Below, in pieces: positions 25,565 to 35,273 of a stretch of 64,000 nt of DNA. Location: the NCBI GenBank assembly GCA_019722365.1, contig JADFUC010001274.1, positions 620,001-684,000 of the forward strand, given 5' to 3'. The translations under genes were made by a program, and so were the position numbers. The notes beneath the pieces are model-generated. The model worked only from the letters and a program-made list of their open reading frames with translations. It was not told the origin of the DNA and did not search any database. Position 1 is the stretch's first letter; each line of letters begins with the position of its first letter. This DNA is from Lithospermum erythrorhizon (taxonomy: Eukaryota > Streptophyta > Magnoliopsida > Boraginales > Boraginaceae).

Positions 25565-26269
25565 TGTAGGGATGAGATATTAAGCAGAACTATAACAAGG
25601 AGCTTTGAGCAAGAGAAATTGAATAAACAAAGCATATTTTGACTAAAGCTTGTGCGAACCTGATCTCCTTAAAACAAATTTCCTCTCTCTACCCGAAGGT
25701 GCTGTGGTTAATATGAAGGATTTGTTTCGAGGATCTGATGGTGTAAAACAGTATTTGCCTTAAAGCCTCATGATGTTTAGCGAGCAGGAAGAGTAAGAAC
25801 TATCACCGGTGAAATACTTTGTAGTGTAAATGATGTTTTCTTTTTGCATGTCTTCAGATGGAGAAGATGGTTGGCTTTTATAGATGAAATAGGAGGTGAT
25901 CATTCCTCCATTACTCACTATTAACTTCTGCGGTAGTTAATAGTGATGCTGACAAATGAATGCCAACCTCACAGATATTAGAACTGCAAGCGGAAAAATG
26001 TCAAGGTTTCCAAACCTTTGGGGAGGTGCAAATAAAATGTTGATTTTGGGGTGTAATATTTTATTTCGAATCAAAAGAGAACTCCCAAGACCCCCAGGCC
26101 TTCTCCCGGATTAATATATATTTACCTGTACCGAATAACATTAGTTGTCTGACAACCTTGCCCGTGAGTGTACTGTTCTAATAGAACCAACTATATAAAA
26201 GCGGTCAGCGCCTAAAACTCTTCATGTGGTACAAAGGTACCTTTAATTTTGCATTCAACATATCCAACA
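25565..26269 (-). repeat. Copia 3' LTR (left copy), 705 bp
   Basis: Matches the right copy at 30894-31432 over its whole length: a GAGATATTAA start, a TCCTCTC-CTACCCGAAGGTGCT block, AGTAAGAACTATCACC, AACCAACTATATAA, and an AAGGTACCTTTAATTTTGCA end. About 180 bp near 25890-26080 are absent from the right copy. The minus-strand promoter TATA lies in the TATATAA block near 26192. Confidence 0.92.
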
Positions 26270-26884
26270 ATTCCACTTTTATAGATAAAAATTAAAACCA
26301 AAGTTGACTTCAATTTTGGTGATAGCTGCTGCTGACAAACACTGCGTAGGATAGGTAGGCCGAGAGACTCTTGAGCGCTTCCTCGTGTTTGCATGTACCG
26401 CGTGAGCCAAAGCTTTGATAGACCGGCGATCCTTGAACCATTCTTTTTCTTGGTAGACAACGACATACTACACAGTGTGACCAATACTCTTGATTCTCAT
26501 GAGTGTCCATTTGGCCATGGTTGTGGTTTGCTTCCCGAATAATGCGACCCCCATTTCCCTCTGAAGCGGCCCAGCTACAGCCGCATAGGTGACCTCCAAG
26601 TTATAGAAGTGACAGCGATACTCTTTCCACATGATCCATCCCGATCCTATCCACGAGGCATTAGAGCTAAAAGAACGACTGACATCACTAACGGGTATCA
26701 GCTATTCTATTCTGAGATGGGTGGTCGAACCTGATGATTTTAATTATGATTACAATTAGGTTGTCCCGTTGAGCTTTAGATCTTGGGATCTCGATCCGCT
26801 AGGATGGGTTTTCCTTCATAATCTTACTATTCTATGGACTTAAGTCCATTCCTTTGGTGATAGATTTCTCAAGCCCCAGTCCTC

Positions 26885-27420
26885 TATTTAACCCCTTGGT
26901 TAGTGGATCCCGCTATGTTATCTTTTTGATTTGATGTGTCAATCACCGATAACTCAGGTTGAATTAATTGTCTAATAGTATTATGTTTCCGACGAATGTG
27001 TCGAGACTTACCATTATGCGTTTAGGTACGCCGCTTCCCGATTCTTGATTGGTATCCCATGATGTGCAAATTGGAGGCACTAGTCTTTCAGCTCAGGATG
27101 TCACTCTAAAAATAGGCGTAACCGTTCGACTCTTACTCCACTTGTTTCCAATGCTATGAATTACGATTCCGTAGACCCTAGCAATTATGCTGTTTGAGGA
27201 GACTTTGAGGTACATTTGCTTGCCAGTAAACATATACCCACTCATGGATTTAGTCCTTCGCTATCAAATATCCGGTGGCATCCTTTGTATCCCTTCCAAG
27301 AGCAGCCGGGGATACGTGTATAATATAGCCCATAATCAAAGTATATCGGGAATGTTTAAGCACTCGTTCTATTGCTTGCCACTGATCATGTCCAGGATTA
27401 CTAGTAAACCTACTTAAAAC
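26885..27420 (-). pseudogene. Copia RNase H fragment
   Basis: Minus-strand pieces match the copia RNase H region in order but in different frames. An RFTSNPGHDQWQAIERVLK-like stretch lies at about 27345-27415, and an IRRKHNTIRQLI-like stretch followed by KDNIA and a TKGLN-like end lies at about 26885-27005. Frame changes and stops separate them. Non-functional remnant. Confidence 0.75.
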
Positions 27421-27721
27421 TTACGGTGTGGAAAATATGCGGGCCAGTACATGTCATTGGAATCGCAGAACCACATTGTCAGAATACTCAAGTTGGGATA
27501 CGCTTTCGCCTTTGTTCCGCGTCAAGTGATGACTTATGTCAATAGGAGTTTTTGACATTCCTGAATGACCGTGACCAAACTTACTTAATATTGTGTCAAC
27601 ATAGTGTGTTTGGCTTCAATGTTTAAATCGTTGAGTTAGATATAACTCCCAAAATTAAATGTCCCAATATTCATGTCAAATTTAGAATTTCAACATATCT
27701 TTTGTTGAAGCTTAATCATAT

Positions 27722-27990
27722 TCAGATTATACAACAATGAGCATGTAAATCAGCGTAGAGACACAAAATTGCATATCCGTCTCTTGTGCTCTTCCTGCAG
27801 ACACATTTGTCACACTCATTTATCTTGAAACCATTTGATAACAAAGTCTTGTCAAACTTATCATGCCATTGCTTTGGCGCCTGTTTTAATCCATACAAGG
27901 ATTTTACAAGTCTACAAACTTTATCTTCCTTTCTTGGGCAACCAAAACCCTTTAGGATTTGTTTCATGTATATCTCTTTCATCTAAATCT
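27722..27990 (-). pseudogene. Copia reverse transcriptase fragment (RVT_2)
   Basis: An open frame of 86 codons contains KVCRLVKSLYGLKQAPKQWH, FDKTLLSNGF and INECDKCV, hallmarks of copia reverse transcriptase. The catalytic YVDD box that should follow CLY reads as Y-A-D and then goes out of frame, so the active site is destroyed. The fragment lacks the N-terminal fingers and the thumb. Confidence 0.92.
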
Positions 27991-28784
27991 CCATTTAGAA
28001 ATGTTGTTTTTACATCATTTAGTCTTTAAGATTCTACCTTGGCTTGTGATCGCTAATATCACTTTTCATATGGATGTAATCCTGACAGCAGTGAATAAAG
28101 TATCAAGTAAAAGCCAGTCTCTTTTGTCTGTTTCCACAAATGACTAGTCTTTATACTTATCATTCCGACTCAGTTTTCATCTTCTTCTGAAAATCATTTT
28201 GAGGTCGAGGAGGCTTGCATCACGGAGGAAAGTCTACCAATTCCCAGTATGATTTTGAAGAATCAATTCAATTTAAGCTCTGAATTGCTTAACAATAGAA
28301 GACCGCCCGGTGGGCGTTACCCCGACTTGTGAGTAGGTCCTAGAGCTCTCTTTCAACCAGCTATGTAATAAAATACGGACCGAATGATTTCTCAATTGAG
28401 CTCTCTTGCTTAAATCGGGTTCAGCCTCAACTTCATATTATCTTCATTTATAGATATCACGGTTTGTTCAATGTTTGTATTTGAGTTCCTCTTTGTGTGT
28501 AGACTAGGAGCAACCTTAGAAGAACTTGCCTCTTTCTTTAGATTTTGGAAAAACAATTCTCAAGAATGTTGCATTTCTAGACTCTATTATAGTATTTAAA
28601 TGAACTCTTGGAGATTATCCGATTTGTACAAAGAAACCTATAAGCATTGCTATTATGTGCGTGCCGGTAAGTAAGATCATCTTGGGTCAATACTCGCTTT
28701 CTTAGAAATGGAACCATTACCTTAACTTGAATACTTCAGCCAACTGATATTTGGTTTCTACCTTTCCTTGACTCATAGGTGTCT

Positions 28785-28960
28785 TATCCTCATTTTTACG
28801 ATAAACACTTATTGAGAAGGTAGTTTGTTGTTAAAATAGCTTTCCCCATATGTGAATCTGAACTTAATAAAGAAGATTATCATCTCTTCCAGGTTCTATT
28901 TTTCTTCAGCCAATCCCATTCGGTGTGGTGAATATGGTGGTGTTACTTCATGCTATGTCA
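28785..28960 (-). pseudogene. Copia integrase C-terminal fragment
   Basis: On the minus strand, pieces in shifting frames read as an F-TTPNG-RK-EPGRDD-like stretch, then HMGKAILTTNYLLNKCL, then RKNEDKTPM. They match the region of copia integrase running from the catalytic Glu zone towards the C terminus. The stretch is broken by stops and frameshifts. Confidence 0.65.
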
Positions 28961-29428
28961 TGTTGTGAGCAAACCGACCCAAAATTAAAGTATGACATAT
29001 TACATACTTTCATCCTCTGACCACCTTGATTTTCTTATCAAGTTGATTCTCAACTTCGTCTTTGTACAATAAAAATTTTTGTACCGCCTCATCTTTACTT
29101 TTTAACCGATAAAGCATAGTAGAACTTTGCTATCGTATTAGATATTTATAAATACTTAGGTTGCCTCCTCTTGTGATTATTTGAACTCACTTATCGCATA
29201 CATCACTGTAGATGAGTTCAAGAGGTTTTGAATCTCTTATAATTGCCTTAAAAGGCAATCTCGTTTGCTCTCTATACGAATTTCACATTTGGATTTTGAA
29301 TCAAATTCAATTTTTGGTATGCAATCATTCTTCTGGTTTCAAGGAATTAAAGTTGACGTGTCCTAATCTAGTACATAAATTATATAAACAATAAATAGCT
29401 GATAGTAGCCATTTATTGATAATTATTA

Positions 29429-29716
29429 TTAAGCGGTTGCCATTACATTCATTTTAAACAGACCATCGAGTACATATCCTTTCCCGACAAACATTCCTCC
29501 TTTAGACAAAATCATCTTATCAGCTTCTATAACAACACGAAATCCGTTTTTGCTAAGCAACGAACCAGAAATGAGATTCTTCCTAACATCTGGAACATAC
29601 AAGACGTGATTCAGCGTCACTTCTTTTCCCGATGTCATTTTCAGCACAATAGATCCTTCGCCTTCGATATTAGAAGTTGAGGAGTTGCCCATATACAACT
29701 TTTCACCATTTGTCAC
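29429..29716 (-). pseudogene. Copia protease/GAG-pre-integrase region
   Basis: A 95-codon open frame on the minus strand includes YMGNSSTSNIEGEGSIVLKM, LNHVLYVPDVRKNLISGSLL and KNGFRVVIEADKMILSKGG. These are the conserved segments just after the aspartic protease and in the GAG-pre-integrase domain of copia polyproteins. The protease DSG active site upstream is not recognisable in frame, and the frame ends well before the integrase HHCC motif. Confidence 0.9.
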
Positions 29717-30893
29717 AGGCTTGAAGGTGGTGAAGAACTCTTTAGCTGAGCAAATATGCCTTGCTTAACCCACCATTCCGCAGGTTTGAACCCCTGGTTC
29801 GCTTGAAACCATAGCGAGACGGTTGATGTCGGACCTCCCTTGGTCACTTTATTAACCATATTGTAGCTTCATAGAGGCTTTCTTAACTGTAGAGTCGACA
29901 CTGCGTGTGACTTGTGACCCTTCTTATCCACAGTTGATCCCTCTAGCCTTTGGTTTACCAGATGCTACGCTTCCCACTTTGAAAGATACGGATCGAGCCA
30001 TGCTCTGGCAGTAGCTTTTGTACTCCTGACAAAAGGCTTTGAACCGTACTTTCTACTTTCATTTCCTTCCCTATTGTCTTCCTCAATCCGAAGGCGTAGA
30101 CTACCTCCTTCACGGTCATTTCCTTTCAACATGTTTGAGTAGTTTTTAAGTCTTGACGAGGGGTAGTTTTCAATGATAAAACCACACAGCTTTCACTCAC
30201 AACCATTCCTTGGCATGAATTCCATGAAACATTACTTGAGTTCTTGGACTTGGCTGTCTATCAGTTTCATCAACCATCTTGAAATCAAAAATTTCCCAAC
30301 AATGAACTTCTTGACTCCAGCGTCTTGAGTTACGTATTTATACTCTAAAGCATCCACTTTCTTGGCGTGTCAAAGAGTGCGATCAATCCATGCTTTCAAT
30401 CCACGTTTAAGGATAGTTTCGACACTGAAATGAGTCAGTGTTTCTCGGCCAGCGATAACAACTTGAGGGTTGATTCACCCTCTTGAAGCATAGGAGCTTC
30501 CTCTGTCGGGGAACCTTGACAAACTTCGAGTTGTCGGGTAGAAAATCATCATTCCATCTCCACCTTTTTGAAGTTACGCCGAGACATACAGGCAGCCTCG
30601 GATTGAGGCATAATCATAGTCAGGCATTGCGGAGGCAAAAGCAGTTATGCCTCCCCACTTGGAGTCGTCAAAGTTGCACCAGTTAGGAAAAGCTTCCACC
30701 GGAATAGATCTAATCCATCAAAAATATTTTTCGACACCGTAGGTAATGAACCGTATCGAGAGGTAAGCAACTGATAGCGTCGATCATGTGACGTTAGGTA
30801 GAAGCGTTGGAACATCAACGAGAAGGGGTCACCGACATTTTGTGACCATCTCAGGATTCTTGTTTATGTGCAGTATGAGATTTGTTTTTAAGA

Positions 30894-31432
30894 TGTAGGG
30901 GCCGAGATATTAAAAAGCAGAACTATAGCAGAAGATTTTGAGCCAAGAAATTGAATAGACAAACATCCACCCACGAAGCCTGTGAACACAATCTCTTAAA
31001 ACAAATTTCCTCTCTACCCGAAGGTGCTATGGTAATATGAAAGGATTTGTTTCCCAGGATACGATGGTGTAAAACCAGCACTGCCTTAGAAGCACTCTAA
31101 GCAGTGTTTAGCGAACCGAGAAGAGTAAGAACTATCACCAGTGAAATACTTTGTAGTGTAAAATGATGTTTTCTTTTTGCATGTCTTCAGATGGAGAAGA
31201 TGGTTGGCTTTTATAGATGAAGTGTAGGAATCCAAAGACCTCAGACCCCCGAGGCCCCGTGCTCGGATTAATATATATTTATATTGCAGAATAACATTAC
31301 GCATTTGTCTGACAGCGCACCAAAGTGTGTGATTACTCGTTTCTAATGAGACCAACTATATAAGCGGTCAGCGCCCTCACACACTCTTTTTGTGTGGTAC
31401 AAGGTACCTTTAATTTGCATTCGTATCCGACA
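30894..31432 (-). repeat. Copia 5' LTR (right copy), 539 bp
   Basis: The partner of 25565-26269, with the same TGTAGGG...TATCC-ACA outer bases. It lacks the extra segment found in the left copy and differs by many substitutions and small indels, so the insertion is old or the element was mutated heavily after insertion. Confidence 0.92.
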
Positions 31433-31705
31433 ATTTAATTATAAATGTATTATTTATAATTATTTAATCATAAAAATAAAAAATATAAGTAAATAAGAAT
31501 AGTAGATAAAAGTGGTGGGGTAGGGTGTTGAATTTTATTAAACAAAACCATTGTAGGGTGTAAAATTTGAATGGTGTTGAATTGTGTAACTTGGAAAATA
31601 GAAAAAAGATGATGTAAAAAGTGTTCGGGAATTGAAAAAAATGAGTGTTGAATATTTTTGTCATTGTAGATATTCTAACAAATAAGTTATCTTTCATTAA
31701 TTTGA

Positions 31706-31982
31706 GTGTTGAGAATGTATCTTCTACACAACATCTCGACTTCCCTCTCCTCGCTTTGCAAGTGCAGTCTGCTTGTTTGCTTGTGGCTTGCATTAGTGTC
31801 CAATGGAGGAATTGGTGGAAGATCATCCAGAGAATGGGGAACACATTCAAGGATGTCAAAGCCATTTCATCAGATGCACGCCATCTCAAGTAGTTGGAAC
31901 CATCGAACTTGTCTAACTTGTCTTCATTGTTGAACACGTTAGACTCCGTCATTGTCAAGGATCTTTTCATCATCTCATCCAT
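31706..31982 (-). pseudogene. Separate copia gag N-terminal fragment
   Basis: Minus-strand sequence just outside the Harbinger right tip encodes ESNVFNNEDKLDKFDGSNYL and ALTSLNVFPIL, the start of a copia gag polyprotein (UBN2-type). Frame breaks occur near 31850-31890. It lies outside the right LTR of the 25565-31432 element and so belongs to a different, older insertion. Confidence 0.75.
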
Positions 31983-33560
31983 GACTAGTTATTGTATTTA
32001 GATTGAAGGAAATAATACTATATTTCACTAAACAACTACTACAAGATTTACAATAATATAGAACTCTAAATTAAACTAGAAATTCTGAGTCTTGAATAAA
32101 AATGAATACTTTTAAATACAATGCTTTGTCTATATTCAAATGTTGTATTGAATTGGATAAGACAAGGCTAAGATGTTATATTTGGAATGAAGATTAATTT
32201 GTATAAGTTTGTAGAGAATAAAAATGAAAATTGAGGTTTTTAAATTTTTCTAATAGAATAACCTGACTCTCAATCTTATAGCACAAAACTTACCATACGA
32301 TAAATGTGAGGTGTCATGATAATGATAAATCCCGTATCATCTGATATATATGTTTAATAAATGCATTAAATATTAAGTGGCTTATAAGTGAAGGGAGTTA
32401 TCCGTCAAAAGGTATGACAATACCCTTTCACATATTCAAAGCGTGCAAGCGGTAATATTTCGGCTCAATCGGCCCTCATTCGGCCCTTGAGGCCGATGAA
32501 GGAGGCGATCAAAAAACTACAGCAAGTTGATCGGTCCCTCCGGGAGACCGATTTTAATCTATTTCAGGGGGCTCGGAAATTTCTTTCGATTTTTTTGTCT
32601 TGTCAGCTAAAATGCTTATTCTGAAGGCTTTGCCAACATATTGTATTATTGTATATGTATGTTATTATTACATTGTGTGTCTCGTGTGATGGGACTTAGG
32701 AGACACATCAACAGGAATTATCGATCGGTCATCTCTTTTCCGGAACCAGTCATCTCTTGTCTTTCCATCTTCAAATTTATGCTCCCACTTGGCCTCTTCA
32801 ATCTTTCTGTCTGAAAAATATAAATATAAAATAATTTATAAAAAATTTCAATTAAAATTTTCGAATTCTAATGATAAACGACGTTGACCATCATGCAATG
32901 GTTGAACGAATTTTTGTAGGGGCGGAATTACTTGATTTCTTATTACTTATAAAAAAATATAAAAATTTAGGCTAAACAACATAATTTTTGAAATAATGAT
33001 TGTAATTAAAAATAATAATTAATATAATTATATTTTTTTAAAAATTAGAAGGACGACCATCCATTTACTCCCCATAATTCCTCCATTGTGAATATTTATA
33101 TTTTATATATTCGTGAAGTGTTACTTGTGACAAAAAAAGATGTCAAGTAGCTAGTTTAATTGAACATAATAACTTATATATAATTACATAAATAGACAAT
33201 GATGTATTTCCATCAAATTAGTTCAGTTTACATTTAATTTCTTATTTTCAATATATAATTATGATTATGCATAAATTTTAATTGATATTTATGAAAAATC
33301 AATTATATGAAAGTATTTGATAATAAAAAAATTAATACAAATTAATCTATTATCAAAATTATAAATTCCGTGATGAAAAAGGAAAAAAACGTTAATTGTA
33401 ATAAATTTGATAAATTATGTGTACGAGAACGTTTGTATGAAAAAGTAAGTACGAGCTAGAGTGGGCCCCACGGTCACAGCCACCTAATCTTCCACTAAAT
33501 CGTCCGAACGACATTTTAGGATGACTTCACGGGACGGCACCGTATAATAGTAGCAATAGA
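31983..33560. other. AT-rich intergenic DNA, no gene seen
   Basis: Mostly AT-rich. A GC-richer patch at 32430-32580 with TCGGCTCAATCGGCC and repeated CCGAT motifs looks like an LTR remnant. No coding sequence is supported. Confidence 0.5.
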
Positions 33561-33572
33561 GTAGAATAGTAG

Positions 33573-33798
33573 ATAGCCCAAAGGTGACTAAGTTGATGGA
33601 TATAGTATATGAGCATGTGATCGTAAAGTCATGAGTTTGATTCTATTATCAATATTTTTTGGGTGGAATCTGTCACACTGAATTTGCCTAATGTGAAATT
33701 TACTTAAATGACATGATTTATAAACTATTACGTCAGCCCAAAATCTAACCAATATGTTATATACACCTATATATGGGTTCCCAATAAAAAACCAGTAT
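33573..33798 (+). mobile_element. tRNA-derived SINE-like retroposon upstream of the zinc-finger gene
   Basis: A 226-bp segment is flanked by the 12-bp direct repeat GTAGAATAGTAG (33561-33572 and 33799-33810). It carries an A-box-like TGACTAAGTTGATGG near 33586 and a B-box-like GAGTTTGATTCTA near 33633-33645, and ends AATAAAAA. It differs from the family of 6185-6380. It lies about 1.5 kb upstream of the gene starting at 35274. Confidence 0.75.
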
Positions 33799-34820
33799 GT
33801 AGAATAGTAGTTTCCTTTCTATCTCAAGCTCTGCTATATACTATACACATCACTACATACTACTGCTCTCCCCACATACATACACAATTGTCCAAAAAAC
33901 AATTATGGCATAATTATTTTTACCACATGAATGCCTGTAAAGGAATTGCACTTTTTACTGTTTAAAATAGAAATCTACCTTTTCTTTGAGATCTTTGAGA
34001 TCTGATCGATTCTACTACCTTTCACTTGCTTTTTACTAATCCATTTCTTTGAAAGATTTGTCAAAGTGAGACAACTTATATTGCATCATTAGTACAATCA
34101 CATGCATGCATTTGAATAATAATCATACTATTCAGGCCTAGTTTTTTAACCCCATCAAGATTGTTCGGTGAGAAGATGGATGAATAATTGGGGAGGAAGG
34201 AGGGGGGTTGTGTAGCTGAGGGTGGCGATTGTCCCTAAATATATGTCCGCTCTCTCTTGGTTTTCAAGAAAGTATCTAGTTCTTTTACATCGAAATCAAT
34301 CATTTATATATGAAAAACGACTAATAATAATAATCAATATTGGGCATTGTATTTATTAATATGAAATTAGCTTCTAGGGAATATTAATAATAAGTCCAGT
34401 ACGTATATGTCCTGTTTCAAATTTTGTTAGTCAAAAATTCAAATTACTTCCCATTAGGAGCCATGCGTGCAGTCATTTTTTTTCTTTTTTTCTTTTTGTC
34501 ATGCGTGCAGTCTTTTAACTCGAAACCTAATTAAATTAAATATACTCCTATATTTACTTGCTTAAAATAGTATAGGAAAGAAGTAGTATCACTCACCGAA
34601 ATCCTTGTAATTTTATCATTTACATGCATACAACAAATTTACATATATAGAGAACTTTGTTTGAATATACAGTAAATTACAGTTTCACTCAAGGTTATTA
34701 CTTATATTAATAAAAGGGCTCAATTTAACATATCGACAAGTTGAACGACAGTGGTCCGCACATGACCATACGGCTTACCGACTCCAGATTTCAATCATAT
34801 AAGATAAGAAAATATATGGG

Positions 34821-34846
34821 AGAGAATTAGAGAGAGAGAGAGAGGG
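34821..34846 (+). promoter_or_regulatory. GA-rich (GAGA-type) tract upstream of the zinc-finger gene
   Basis: An AG dinucleotide run about 430 bp upstream of the ATG, in what is probably promoter or 5' leader. Such tracts are bound by plant BASIC PENTACYSTEINE proteins. A regulatory role here is inferred from motif and position. Confidence 0.4.
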
Positions 34847-35273
34847 TTGTTTCTTTAGCTCTAGTAGCTAGTAGGCTATTTCTTCATGATATTTTGTGCT
34901 CAAAGGTTGTTTTAGGTTCAAACAAATTAAAGTAGAGGTTGTATTTTTATTGAGGAAGAATTCAAAGAGAATTAAGATAGAAGAAGTTGAATAGAATTAT
35001 AAGCACGTTTTGTTCTTTATTGAAGAAGATTATAATAATAATTAGCCATTTTCAGCAAATCTGTTAACTTGCTTTGCTTTACTTTGCTTCTCTCTGTTTG
35101 TTGTCCATACAATACATATACATAAATCCATATTCATTATATCTTCTTCAGCTAATCTTGTTTGTGTTTGTTCTTCTCCTTTTGGTTGTTATTGTTATTA
35201 GAAATAATAATATTTTCTATCTTGGCTTTTTATTTGCAAAACTTATAAGAAGTTGAAGTATTTCTTCAACAAG

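Larger units (their letters stand above)
25565..31432 (-). mobile_element. Ty1/copia retrotransposon, minus orientation, inside the Harbinger element
   Basis: A 5,868-bp element flanked by the 5-bp direct repeat ATTTA (25560-25564 and 31433-31437). Read on the minus strand it starts TGT-CGGATA, ends CCCTACA, and has two LTRs. Domains lie in copia order on the minus strand: GAG-pre-integrase region (29429-29716), integrase (about 28785-28960), reverse transcriptase (27722-27990) and RNase H (about 26885-27420). All are interrupted. A polypurine-like AAGTGGAAT abuts the left LTR, as expected for the 3' end. No intact methionyl-tRNA primer site is obvious next to 30893. The domain sequence suggests a Tork-like lineage; that is inference. 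Confidence 0.93.
21741..31675 (+). mobile_element. PIF/Harbinger transposon, degenerate, split by a copia insertion
   Basis: The left tip at 21741 (GACTACTTATAATGG) follows TTA. The right tip, read inverted from 31675, is GAATATCTACAATGA and is followed by TAA. About 4.06 kb remains if the copia element at 25565-31432 is removed, a normal size for an autonomous element. It holds both expected genes in the same direction: a SANT/Myb-like ORF1 (22193-23270) and a DDE transposase (23986-25240). Both are broken by stops and frameshifts. The terminal repeats have several mismatches and the 3-bp duplication is not identical (TTA against TAA), consistent with great age. The family is clear from its ORFs; the exact right tip is less certain. 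Confidence 0.85.
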
